From NCBI GenBank assembly GCA_900544075.1, contig UQTJ01000014.1, positions 18,203 to 82,202 on the forward strand: a DNA stretch of 64,000 nucleotides. Reading direction: 5' to 3'. Shown piece after piece: positions 1 to 7,950 of this stretch. The notes below the pieces were generated by a model. It ran no database searches. It was not told the origin of the DNA and saw nothing but the letters and a program-made list of their open reading frames with translations. Position 1 is the first letter of the stretch. The number at the start of each line of letters is the position of its first letter. The DNA comes from an uncultured Bacteroides sp. GTDB taxonomy: Bacteria; Bacteroidota; Bacteroidia; Bacteroidales; Bacteroidaceae. Position numbers and translations under genes: made by a program.

Positions 1-2
1 GG

Positions 3-713
3 GTTATGTATCAGGTAGTAGGAATATATTCCGACCAGAACAGCTTCTCGCCAAGCGCGTTGGTACCGTTCAGTACCCTACAGCTGATTTACAGCAAAGG
101 CGACAGTATAGAAAACATTATATTTGCCACCGAAGGGCTTACCGACCAGATGAGCAACGATGAGTTCGAGAAACAGTACCGTGCAGCAATAGGCAAAAAC
201 AATAACTTTGCTCCGGACGACGACAGCGCGATATGGATATGGAACAGATTCACACAGTATCTGCAGCAACAGTCGGCTACTAATATCCTCAACATTTCAA
301 TATGGGTGATAGGTATATTCACCCTGCTGAGCGGAATAGTGGGTGTAAGCAATATCATGCTTATAACCGTGAGGGAAAGGACTCATGAATTCGGTATAAG
401 AAAGGCTCTCGGAGCCAAGCCGGCCTCGATACTATGGCTTATCATTTCGGAGAGTGTTGTCATAACCACATTTTTCGGATATATAGGAATGGTGGCCGGA
501 ATAGCAGCTACGGAATATATGAATGTAGTAGCCGGAAAGCAGGTAGTAGATGCCGGTGTCTTCTCGATGACATTCTTCGAGAATCCTACCGTAGATATAA
601 AAATAGCCATACAGGCCACACTGACACTTATCATAGCCGGAACACTTGCCGGACTGTTCCCTGCAAGAAAGGCAGTGATGATACGACCTATTGAAGCACT
701 TAGAGCAGACTGA
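3..713 (+). CDS. MacB-like ABC transporter permease, C-terminal part (5' end outside window)
   Basis: The reading frame is open to the left window edge, so this is the C-terminal part of a longer protein; the ATG at 6 is probably internal. It shows the end of a periplasmic MacB core and then the FtsX-type permease end: three hydrophobic segments at roughly residues 97-120, 150-172 and 205-225 of the visible part, with the family motif VRERTHEFGIRKALGA between the first two. It ends with the typical Pro-Ile-Glu-Ala-Leu-Arg. The next permease starts 2 bp downstream, followed by an adaptor and a TolC-like protein, so it is half of a MacAB-TolC-type exporter. The ATPase gene is not in view and probably lies upstream. 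Substrate unknown. Confidence 0.88.
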   Translation, partial: VMYQVVGIYSDQNSFSPSALVPFSTLQLIYSKGDSIENIIFATEGLTDQMSNDEFEKQYRAAIGKNNNFAPDDDSAIWIWNRFTQYLQQQSATNILNISIWVIGIFTLLSGIVGVSNIMLITVRERTHEFGIRKALGAKPASILWLIISESVVITTFFGYIGMVAGIAATEYMNVVAGKQVVDAGVFSMTFFENPTVDIKIAIQATLTLIIAGTLAGLFPARKAVMIRPIEALRAD

Positions 714-715
714 TT

Positions 716-1960
716 ATGAGAAGATTTGATTTGGATACATGCGAGGAAATATTCCTCACCATAACAAGAAACAAGACTCGAAGCCTGCTTACGGCTTTCG
801 GGGTTTTCTGGGGTATATTCATGCTTGTAGCTCTTATGGGTGGAACAAAAGGGGTACAGGACCTTATGGCAAAGCAGTTCGTAGGATTTGCCACAAACTC
901 CGGCTTCATGGGCACAAACCAGACAAGCAAGGCATACAAAGGTTTCCAGCAGGGACGCTTCTGGGAACTTACGAATACCGATGTGGAAAGAGTACGCCGA
1001 AGTGTGCCGGAAATAGAAGTCGTGACTCCAAACATTACAAAATGGGGAATAGACATGGTCTACAACGAGAACAAGACTTCCGGCACTCTGAAAGGTCTTT
1101 ATCCAATATACGCAAAGATAGAGGAACCGCAAATCACGATGGGGCGTTATATCAACGATATGGATATTGTGAACAAAAGAAAGGTATGCGTTCTTGGAAG
1201 CAGAATATTCGAAAGTCTTTTCCCAGACAAGAACAATCCATGTGGAAAATACATTGAGGTGAATGGAATTTACTATCAGGTGATAGGTGTAAACATGGCT
1301 GCCGGAAACATGTCGGTGCAGGGACAGGCGGAAACGTCTATCATAATACCGTTCTCCACTATGCAGAACAACTATAATTATGGCGACAAGATACAGATGC
1401 TCAGTTTTACTGTAAAGAAAGGATATGCCGTAAGCGAGGTACAGAAGAAAGTGGAATCCGTTATAAAACGCGCACACAATGTGCATCCTGACGACAAGCA
1501 GGCTGTAATAAGCGTAAACGCGGAAGCCATGTTCGGCATGATGGACAATCTGTTCTCAGGTATAGAAGTTTTAGGATGGATGGTCGGACTCGGCACACTG
1601 TTGGCCGGAGCTATCGGTGTGAGCAACATCATGATGGTGACAGTAAAGGAAAGAACTACGGAAATAGGAATAAGAAGAGCTATCGGAGCACGTCCCAACG
1701 ACATACTGAGCCAGATACTGACTGAAAGCATGGTACTTACCATAATAGCAGGGATGAGCGGTATTTCGTTTGCGGTGTTTCTCCTCAATATAGTAGAACA
1801 GGCGCTCTCCTCTCCTACATCTGCCGCACACTTCCAGATAAGTTTCTGGGGAGCTATAGGAGCGTGTATCCTACTGCTCATTTTGGGACTGCTGGCCGGA
1901 CTGGCACCCGCATTCCGGGCTATGGCAATAAAGCCGATTGAGGCGATAAGGGATGAGTGA
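716..1960 (+). CDS. MacB-like ABC transporter permease
   Basis: This 414-residue inner-membrane permease has the complete MacB layout. There is an N-terminal transmembrane helix (about residues 20-42), a large periplasmic MacB core domain, then three C-terminal helices of the FtsX domain. The coupling-helix motif VKERTTEIGIRRAIGA follows the second helix and the protein ends IKPIEAIRDE. It starts 2 bp after the stop of the preceding permease, so the two are cotranscribed and are probably translationally coupled. Having two different permeases suggests a heterodimer served by one ATPase, as is common in Bacteroidetes. The family exports macrolides, peptides or lipids; no substrate can be assigned here. 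Confidence 0.9.
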   Translation: MRRFDLDTCEEIFLTITRNKTRSLLTAFGVFWGIFMLVALMGGTKGVQDLMAKQFVGFATNSGFMGTNQTSKAYKGFQQGRFWELTNTDVERVRRSVPEIEVVTPNITKWGIDMVYNENKTSGTLKGLYPIYAKIEEPQITMGRYINDMDIVNKRKVCVLGSRIFESLFPDKNNPCGKYIEVNGIYYQVIGVNMAAGNMSVQGQAETSIIIPFSTMQNNYNYGDKIQMLSFTVKKGYAVSEVQKKVESVIKRAHNVHPDDKQAVISVNAEAMFGMMDNLFSGIEVLGWMVGLGTLLAGAIGVSNIMMVTVKERTTEIGIRRAIGARPNDILSQILTESMVLTIIAGMSGISFAVFLLNIVEQALSSPTSAAHFQISFWGAIGACILLLILGLLAGLAPAFRAMAIKPIEAIRDE

Positions 1961-1973
1961 TGTTCTATTAAGA

Positions 1974-2009
1974 GTTAGTTTTTAGTTGTTAGTTTTTAGT
2001 TGTTAGTTG
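1974..2009 (+). repeat. Tandem 14-bp AT-rich repeat
   Basis: The unit GTTAGTTTTTAGTT occurs at 1974-1987 and again exactly at 1988-2001, with a third partial copy to 2009. It lies in the 94-bp gap between the second permease and the adaptor gene. Related TTAGTT-rich sequence recurs upstream of prfC near 29781. No terminator or promoter is obvious here, so the operon may continue through it. Confidence 0.8.
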
Positions 2010-2054
2010 ACTTAATATCATATGTAAAAAAAGGAAATTTAAAAACCAAATTAT

Positions 2055-3149
2055 ATGAAGAAGTTTATCAGAATAGGCATAATGGTAGTCATCGGACTGC
2101 TGTTCATTGGAACATTTGTATTTCTTTATCAGAAATCACAGCCTAAAGAAGTTGAGTACAACGTGTTGAAAGTTGTAAAATCGGATATCGTACAAACAAC
2201 AGTTGCAACCGGTAAGATAGAACCGAGAGACGAGGTACAGATAAAGCCTCAGATATCGGGAATTATCTCGGAGGTATATAAGGAAGCCGGAGAGACTGTA
2301 AAGAAAGGAGAAATAATAGCGAAAGTAAAGGTCATACCTGAACTGGGACAATTGAACTCGGCAGAAAGCCGTGTGAGACTGGCTGAGATGAACGGACGTC
2401 AGGCGGAAACCGACCTTGAACGTATGGAGAAACTGTACGAAAAGAAACTGGTGAGCAGCGAAGAATACGAAAAGACACTGCTTACTACCCAACAGGCACG
2501 CGAAGAGATACAGGCAGCCAAAGATAATCTTGAAATCATAAAGGAAGGTATCACAAAAAACAGTGCATCATTCAGCAGCACGCTCATCCGCTCAACAATA
2601 GACGGACTCATCCTGGATGTACCTATCAAGGTGGGTAACTCCGTCATAATGAGCAATACATTCAACGACGGTACAACAATCGCAACAGTGGCAGACATGG
2701 GCGACCTTATTTTCCGTGGTAATGTAGATGAAACAGAAGTTGGAAAGATTTCTGTAGGGATACCGGTAAAAATCACTTTGGGAGCATTGCAGGATATGCA
2801 GTTTAATGCCACCCTAGAATATATCTCGCCGAAAAGCGTAGAAAACAACGGTGCAAACCAGTTTGAGATAAAGGCAGCAATAGCAGTGCCGGACAGTGTA
2901 ACAATACGTTCGGGATACAGCGCCAACGCAGAAATGGAACTTCAAAGGGCCAGCCAGGTACTAAGCATACCGGAAAGCGCATTGGAGTTTAAGGGAGACT
3001 CTACATTCGTATTCCTGCTTACGGACAGCGTTTCCGGACAGAAGTTCGAGCGCATAAACATAACTACAGGTGTGAGCGACGGAATAAATGTTGAAGTGAA
3101 ATCCGGACTTAAGGAAAACGACCTTGTGCGTGGACTGAAAAAAGAATAG
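2055..3149 (+). CDS. Efflux periplasmic adaptor (MacA/HlyD family)
   Basis: This 364-residue membrane-fusion protein links the MacB-like permeases to an outer-membrane channel. It has an N-terminal signal anchor (about residues 8-25), then a first biotinyl-lipoyl-like half (VQIKPQISGIISEVYKEAGETVKKG, cited in part: KPQISGIISEV). A helical hairpin follows at about residues 100-170, then the second lipoyl half (STIDGLILDVPIKVGNSV) and beta-barrel and membrane-proximal domains to the C terminus. The length is normal for MacA-type adaptors. It sits between the permeases and a TolC-like gene on the same strand. The 94-bp gap upstream holds a tandem repeat. Confidence 0.92.
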   Translation: MKKFIRIGIMVVIGLLFIGTFVFLYQKSQPKEVEYNVLKVVKSDIVQTTVATGKIEPRDEVQIKPQISGIISEVYKEAGETVKKGEIIAKVKVIPELGQLNSAESRVRLAEMNGRQAETDLERMEKLYEKKLVSSEEYEKTLLTTQQAREEIQAAKDNLEIIKEGITKNSASFSSTLIRSTIDGLILDVPIKVGNSVIMSNTFNDGTTIATVADMGDLIFRGNVDETEVGKISVGIPVKITLGALQDMQFNATLEYISPKSVENNGANQFEIKAAIAVPDSVTIRSGYSANAEMELQRASQVLSIPESALEFKGDSTFVFLLTDSVSGQKFERINITTGVSDGINVEVKSGLKENDLVRGLKKE

Positions 3150-3176
3150 AGTTACAACAGCTAATCAAAGAATGAG

Positions 3177-4505
3177 ATGAACAAGAAAATAATAACAGCG
3201 TATGCCCTGACTATGATATTTTCTGCCAATGTTCAGGCACAGGAAAAATGGGATCTGGAGAAGTGTATATCCCATGCCATTGAAAACAACCTGAATATAA
3301 AGCAGCAGGAAGCATCGAAGGAACAAAGCGCAGTTGAACTAAGCACTGCCAAATGGAGCCGTCTGCCGGATTTGAACGGAGGAGCCTCACATTCATTCAA
3401 CTTCGGACGAAGCATCCAGGCCGACAACACTTACAAAAGCCTGAACACACAGAATACCTCGTTCAACCTGAATACAAGCATACCGCTTTTCACAGGTCTG
3501 AAGATAACCAATAATATAGCACTTGCAAAACTCAACCTTAAGGCAGCTACAGAAGACCTGAACAAGGCAAAGGAAGACATAAGCATACAGGTGGCATCGG
3601 CTTATCTGCAGGTTCTTTTCAACGAAGAACTTGCGCAGGTGGCACACATACAAGTGGAATTAAGCAAAGAAATGCTCGTACAGAAGGAAGAATATTTCAA
3701 GAACGGAAAAGCATCGGAAGCTGAATGGCTGGAGGCAAAATCAAGAGTGGCACAAGACCAGCTCTCGGCAGTTCAGGCCGACAACAATTACAAACTGTCA
3801 CTTCTGGATCTGAGCCAGCTGCTTGAACTGCCATCGCCGGAAAACTTCTCAATAGTATCTCCCACTGCCGAAATGGAAGAATACATGGAAAGCATAAGTT
3901 CGCCTGCCGACATTTACAATCAGGCAATACTGTTCAAGCCTTCTATAAAAGCCGCACAATACCGTCTGGAAGGAGCCGCAAAATCAGTAAAAATAGCAAA
4001 AAGCGCATATTTCCCACAACTTAGCTTCGGCGCCGGATTAAGCACAAACTATTATAAGGTGGCTGGAATGAAGAACAGTCTTTTCGGCTCACAGCTAAGA
4101 GATAACTTCAGCCAGTATTTAGGTTTTCAGTTGACAATCCCGATATTCAACCGTTTCGGCACAAGAAACCAGGTAAGAAGCGCACGCATACAGCAGAACA
4201 CTCTGAACTGGCAACTTGAAGACAGCAAAAAGGCTTTGTATAAGGAGATACAACAGGCCTACTACAATGCGCTGGGAGCTGAAAGCAGATATCAGAGCAG
4301 TATTACAGCCGACAAGGCAGCGGAAGCATCTTTCAACCTCATGAAAGAAAAATATGCCGAAGGTAAGGCGAATGCCACAGAATACAACGAAAGCCGAACC
4401 AGCTGGATGAAAGCCATATCGGAGAAACTACAGGCAAAGTATGACTACATATTCCGCACCAAAATACTTGACTTCTACAAGGGAGTACCTCTGACACTGA
4501 AATAA
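3177..4505 (+). CDS. TolC-family outer-membrane efflux protein
   Basis: This 442-residue protein has a cleavable signal peptide (MNKKIITAYALTMIFSANVQA, cut after AQA) and two repeated OEP halves with long alpha-helical stretches. Motifs include WDLEKCISHAIENNL at the N terminus and the beta-barrel segment SLNTSIPLFTGLKI repeated later as GFQLTIPIFNRFGT. It forms the outer-membrane duct for the exporter encoded just upstream, from which it is separated by 27 bp. A strong terminator follows at 4529-4577, so this is the last gene of the operon. Confidence 0.93.
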   Translation: MNKKIITAYALTMIFSANVQAQEKWDLEKCISHAIENNLNIKQQEASKEQSAVELSTAKWSRLPDLNGGASHSFNFGRSIQADNTYKSLNTQNTSFNLNTSIPLFTGLKITNNIALAKLNLKAATEDLNKAKEDISIQVASAYLQVLFNEELAQVAHIQVELSKEMLVQKEEYFKNGKASEAEWLEAKSRVAQDQLSAVQADNNYKLSLLDLSQLLELPSPENFSIVSPTAEMEEYMESISSPADIYNQAILFKPSIKAAQYRLEGAAKSVKIAKSAYFPQLSFGAGLSTNYYKVAGMKNSLFGSQLRDNFSQYLGFQLTIPIFNRFGTRNQVRSARIQQNTLNWQLEDSKKALYKEIQQAYYNALGAESRYQSSITADKAAEASFNLMKEKYAEGKANATEYNESRTSWMKAISEKLQAKYDYIFRTKILDFYKGVPLTLK

Positions 4506-4528
4506 GATTTTCAATCTGATATAAATAA

Positions 4529-4577
4529 AAAACGGCCATACAGATAAACTATATAAGTTTCTGTATGGCCGTTTTTA
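4529..4577 (+). terminator. Intrinsic terminator of the efflux operon
   Basis: A perfect 15-bp stem pairs 4529-4543 with 4561-4575, with a 17-nt loop. The A-run on the left and T-run on the right make it able to act in both directions, so it may also stop the minus-strand gene that ends at 4659. Confidence 0.9.
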
Positions 4578-4658
4578 TATCCTGAAAACATTTACCTTTA
4601 TAAAAATAAAACCAACACAACAAGAGAGAGATATGATGAAAAACAACTAACTATGCTG

Positions 4659-5459
4659 TTACATTTCGCGTATATTCCTGCGGGAAGCATCTCTGGAGGT
4701 ACGGGTGGAACTTCTGTCAGGCTTTTTTGCTCTTTCCACCTTCTCTTTTCTGTTCCTTACTTCATGACGTTCATACCTGTCGCGTTTGTCCATTTCATAT
4801 TTAGGCGGACGTGACGCAGGCGGAGGTACAGGTCTTGACGGCGGACATACCGGACGAGGAGGACGTACGGATGGAGCCGGTCTGCCAAAATCATGAGGTC
4901 TGTGTTCCGGACGGCACTGGTAATATCCGGCATAGACTTTATGATTATAATGCTTCCTGAAGTTCATTTTATAATAACTTACACCGCCACAATGCGCTCT
5001 CCTGTGAGCTCCTCTGTAAGTATAATAATGAGGAGGCAATCCATAATAGAAGAAACCTCTGTCAGGATATACTTTATAAACTCGCAGATAACACATATTA
5101 TCGACAGCGCATATAGGACGGAAAAAATAATCAATCGACATAAACCTTACATATGCCGTATTCGACAAAATCCACCTTAAATCATCATTCCTTTCGTCCA
5201 GATAACGATAATAGGCATCCATGGCACGCGCATCAGCTCTGGCCAAAGCAGAGACATAAGGATCTACATTGCTGAAGAAATCAAAGTTTATTTCATACAA
5301 ATCGTTATACTGTCTCTGGTTCAGTTTAAGTTCAAAGGCCATTCTGTCAGTAAGGAAACGCGCGTTTACTCTTACATCGCCCAAATCGAATGCTCTTGCC
5401 GGCATTGCAAACAATACGGCTGCAATTGCCATAACCAATAAATAAATCTTTCTCTTCAT
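4659..5459 (-). CDS. Exported, strongly basic protein of unknown function
   Basis: I chose the ATG at 5459 because the hydrophobic leader KRKIYLLVMAIAAVLFAMPARA starts there (cited in part) with AAGGTAAG just upstream; a longer frame reaches 5531. The 266-residue product has a signal peptide cut after ARA, then a region rich in Asp, Arg and Tyr with KLNQRQYNDLYEINFDFF at about residue 40. A Tyr/His-rich middle follows, then a Pro/Arg/Lys-rich, probably disordered C terminus. I do not recognise a family with a known function. It stands alone between CvfB (same strand, 126 bp upstream) and the convergent efflux operon. Confidence 0.75.
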   Translation of the reverse strand: MKRKIYLLVMAIAAVLFAMPARAFDLGDVRVNARFLTDRMAFELKLNQRQYNDLYEINFDFFSNVDPYVSALARADARAMDAYYRYLDERNDDLRWILSNTAYVRFMSIDYFFRPICAVDNMCYLRVYKVYPDRGFFYYGLPPHYYTYRGAHRRAHCGGVSYYKMNFRKHYNHKVYAGYYQCRPEHRPHDFGRPAPSVRPPRPVCPPSRPVPPPASRPPKYEMDKRDRYERHEVRNRKEKVERAKKPDRSSTRTSRDASRRNIREM

Positions 5460-5531
5460 AATCTTACCTTTTTGAATTTCCTGATACAAAAATAGGAGGA
5501 TAAAAATCCTCCCACAACAGAATATTCCCAA

Positions 5532-5572
5532 AGGTTTTTAGGAAAATTCCTATGCCATATAGGGCAAAACCT
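5532..5572 (-). terminator. Weak hairpin downstream of the S1 protein gene
   Basis: Read on the minus strand, arms at 5566-5572 and 5532-5538 pair (AGGTTTT with AAAACCT) and enclose a second palindrome, AGGAATTTTCCT, at 5541-5552. There is no clean T-run, so it could be a terminator of the upstream gene or part of the leader of the gene starting at 5459. Confidence 0.35.
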
Positions 5573-5585
5573 ATTTATGTAATCG

Positions 5586-6425
5586 TCATGCCAGGCGCAT
5601 GCCCTGTTCTCCTTCAAGAACTATCAGACGTTTCTTATAAAGGTCGCCTACAGCTTTCTTGAATGTTTTCTTGCTTACTCCGAATGTTTCATATATTACT
5701 TCGGCATCTGTTTTGTCGTTCAAAGGAGTTGCTCCTCCATTCTTACGAATATATTCAAGCAGTACATCAGCAAAATCCTCAATCTTCTTTACTCCAACCT
5801 TCTGAAGTTCAATATCAATCTTGCCGTCTGGACGTACCTGTTTTACGTAAGCCTTCATCTTCATGCCGGTATGTACATCCTTGAATATTTCATTCTTGAA
5901 AATCAGTCCGGCAAACTTATTATCTACGATAACCTTAAATCCCAGGTCTGTTTTCTGCCAAATCATGATATCCACCTCATCGCCTGACTTATATTCCGGC
6001 ATCTCTTTTGAAAGATATTTCTCAATCTTTGCCGATGCTACAATACGGTAGCTGTCTTCGTCAAGATGTACATGTACAACGTAGCTGTTACCTTTCTGCA
6101 TCTTCATTTTCTGCTCACGGAAAGGCACGAAAAGGTCTTTCATAAGTCCCCAGTCAAGGAATGCACCGTATTGGTTCACCCATGCCACTTCCAGACAGGC
6201 AAACTCACCCACCTTTACGTATGGCTGCAAAGTTGTAGCTATGAGACGTTCGTCCATATCAAGATAAATAAATACGTTCAACACGTCGCCCGGTTTACAT
6301 CCATCAGGCACATAACGTGTAGGCAACAGTATTTCACCATCATCACCGCCATCGAGGTAAACTCCGAAATCAACTTCCTTTACTATTTCCAGCTGGTTAT
6401 ATTCTCCTAATTTAACATGATTCAT
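5586..6425 (-). CDS. cvfB: S1-domain RNA-binding protein, CvfB/YitL-like
   Basis: The 279-residue protein has the CvfB layout: several consecutive S1-like OB folds and a C-terminal winged helix. The first S1-like repeat (FGVYLDGGDDGEILLP) lies at about residues 21-36 and the second (WVNQYGAFLDWGLMKDLFVP) at about 81-100. A third covers about residues 145-215, and the winged helix about 220-279 (DAEVIYETFGVSKKTFKKAVGDLYKK in part). CvfB proteins bind RNA and affect virulence-gene expression in Staphylococcus; the exact role in Bacteroidales is not established. A 135-bp repeat-rich gap separates it from the ATPase gene upstream, so it may have its own promoter. Confidence 0.85.
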   Translation of the reverse strand: MNHVKLGEYNQLEIVKEVDFGVYLDGGDDGEILLPTRYVPDGCKPGDVLNVFIYLDMDERLIATTLQPYVKVGEFACLEVAWVNQYGAFLDWGLMKDLFVPFREQKMKMQKGNSYVVHVHLDEDSYRIVASAKIEKYLSKEMPEYKSGDEVDIMIWQKTDLGFKVIVDNKFAGLIFKNEIFKDVHTGMKMKAYVKQVRPDGKIDIELQKVGVKKIEDFADVLLEYIRKNGGATPLNDKTDAEVIYETFGVSKKTFKKAVGDLYKKRLIVLEGEQGMRLA

Positions 6426-6461
6426 ATATTTTAAGTTTTTAAGTTAGTTGACAAGTTTACA

Positions 6462-6527
6462 AGTTGACAAGGTTGCCATCCGGATGGAGAACCTTTCTAT
6501 TAACTTGTAACTGTAGCCTTGTCAACT
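6462..6527. repeat. Foldable intergenic inverted repeat
   Basis: An 11-bp perfect inverted repeat pairs 6462-6472 (AGTTGACAAGG) with 6517-6527. Nested inside are GGTT/AACC (6471-6474 with 6490-6493) and the palindrome CCATCCGGATGG at 6476-6487. Next to it are direct copies of the ACAAGTT/GACAAG motif and a run of AATTATTAAT words to 6560. It lies between the LolD-type gene and cvfB; the function is unknown. Confidence 0.75.
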
Positions 6528-6560
6528 CATAATTATTAATTCTTAATTATTCATTATTAA

Positions 6561-7211
6561 TTAAACTATTCTTCCGTCCAGCATATGTATTGTACGGTCT
6601 GTCTGGCTTGCCAGTCCTTCATCGTGTGTTACTATAACGAATGTCTGTCCCAGTTTATCCCGCAGTTCAAAGAACAGATTATGCAGCTCCTCCTTGTTTT
6701 TTGTATCAAGGCTTCCCGAAGGCTCATCGGCCAACACAACAGACGGGTTGTTAATCAACGCACGCGCCACTGCAACCCTCTGCTTTTCTCCTCCTGACAA
6801 CTCGGCCGGCTTATGCGAGGCACGTGCCGAAAGCCCGAGAAAATCCAGCATTTCCAAAGATTTCTTTCTTGCATCCGCCATAGACACTCCTTTTATCAAG
6901 GCAGGAATCGTGACATTCTCGAGAGCGGTAAACTCCGGAAGCAGCTGATGGAACTGAAAAACAAAACCAATCTCCTTGTTCCGAAACGCCGACAGCTCTT
7001 TCTCTTTCATACGGCTCACGTCTGTACCGTTTATAATTATCCTGCCCGAGTCCGCCTTGTCGAGTGTGCCTATTATCTGAAGAAGCGTGGTTTTTCCCGC
7101 TCCACTCGGTCCTACAATACTCACGACCTCACCTTTATCAATATTCAAGTCTATACCTTTCAGTACTTGAAGTTGTCCAAAACTTTTCGTTATTCCTTCT
7201 ATCTCTATCAT
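6561..7211 (-). CDS. ABC transporter ATP-binding protein, LolD-type
   Basis: This 216-residue ATPase has Walker A GPSGAGKT at residues 34-41, the Q-loop around VFQFHQLLPEF, the signature LSGGEKQRVAVARAL near residue 138, Walker B VVLADE near 160 and the switch His in VTHDE. It belongs to the LolD/FtsE/MacB ATPase group, and the size and LPEFTALENV motif suit LolD, which powers lipoprotein release to the outer membrane. No permease is adjacent. It lies 13 bp downstream of tcdA on the same strand and is the last gene of the antiporter operon. It might instead serve an unlinked MacB-type permease. Confidence 0.88.
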   Translation of the reverse strand: MIEIEGITKSFGQLQVLKGIDLNIDKGEVVSIVGPSGAGKTTLLQIIGTLDKADSGRIIINGTDVSRMKEKELSAFRNKEIGFVFQFHQLLPEFTALENVTIPALIKGVSMADARKKSLEMLDFLGLSARASHKPAELSGGEKQRVAVARALINNPSVVLADEPSGSLDTKNKEELHNLFFELRDKLGQTFVIVTHDEGLASQTDRTIHMLDGRIV

Positions 7212-7224
7212 ATCTCAGGAATGT

Positions 7225-7950
7225 TTAGATTCTCTTTATCACATATTCAGCCAGATAACACCCGAACACCGCCGGCATATAGCTCACAGTGCCTGTAGTC
7301 GATTTTTTATTCTGCTCGTCATCTACCAATACGATGGAATTCGTATCTGCCTGCTCTGTACTGAACACCACCGGCAATTTCCGCTTCATCCCCATTTTCT
7401 GCAAACGTTTTCTCACAGCCTTGCTAAGTCCGCAATGGTAAGTCTCCCATAAGTCGGCAAATCTGACTTGCGTAATATCACTCTTAGCACCTGCCCCCAT
7501 GCTGCTGACTATCTTTAGCCCTCGCTTCAAAGCATTATATATAAGATAACATTTCGGAGCCACGGTGTCAATGGCGTCAACAACAAAATCAAACCTTTCA
7601 CTGTCCAGCAACTCCGTAATAGCTTCATCCTTCAAATATACAGGCAATACATCCAATCGTATATCGGGATTAATATCGCGAAAACGTGCGGCAAGCACAT
7701 CTGCCTTGTATTGCCCCAACGTGGAATGAAGTGCCGGAAGCTGACGGTTAATATTGGTAGGCTGCACGGTATCGGCATCTACTATAGTCATGTGCCCTAT
7801 GCCTGCACGGCACAACATCTCGGCAGCATACGCCCCTACTCCTCCCAAACCTACCACCAGTACATGAGCACGGCGTAACCGTTCCGTTTTTTCTCTTCCA
7901 AGCAACAGTTCCGTGCGCTGCTGCCAATTTACGAATTCTTTTTGAACCAT
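7225..7950 (-). CDS. tcdA: tRNA threonylcarbamoyladenosine dehydratase (ThiF/E1-like)
   Basis: The 241-residue E1-like enzyme has the nucleotide-binding motif GLGGVG at residues 34-39, followed by the acidic VDADTVQPTNINRQLPA segment typical of ThiF, MoeB and TcdA. TcdA uses ATP to cyclise t6A37 of tRNAs to ct6A. It is named TcdA rather than ThiF or MoeB because the start (RTELLLGREKTERLRRAHVLVVG in part), the TKSD-like GAGAKSDITQVRFADLWET region and the length fit TcdA. There are also no thiamine or molybdopterin genes nearby. Its start overlaps the 3' end of the antiporter gene by 22 bp. Confidence 0.87.
   Translation of the reverse strand: MVQKEFVNWQQRTELLLGREKTERLRRAHVLVVGLGGVGAYAAEMLCRAGIGHMTIVDADTVQPTNINRQLPALHSTLGQYKADVLAARFRDINPDIRLDVLPVYLKDEAITELLDSERFDFVVDAIDTVAPKCYLIYNALKRGLKIVSSMGAGAKSDITQVRFADLWETYHCGLSKAVRKRLQKMGMKRKLPVVFSTEQADTNSIVLVDDEQNKKSTTGTVSYMPAVFGCYLAEYVIKRI

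Noticed and set aside
383..1486. Minus-strand open frame of 367 codons opposite the MacB permeases
   Set aside because: It is antisense to two clear permease genes with family motifs, and its product has odd composition rich in His, Tyr and Cys.
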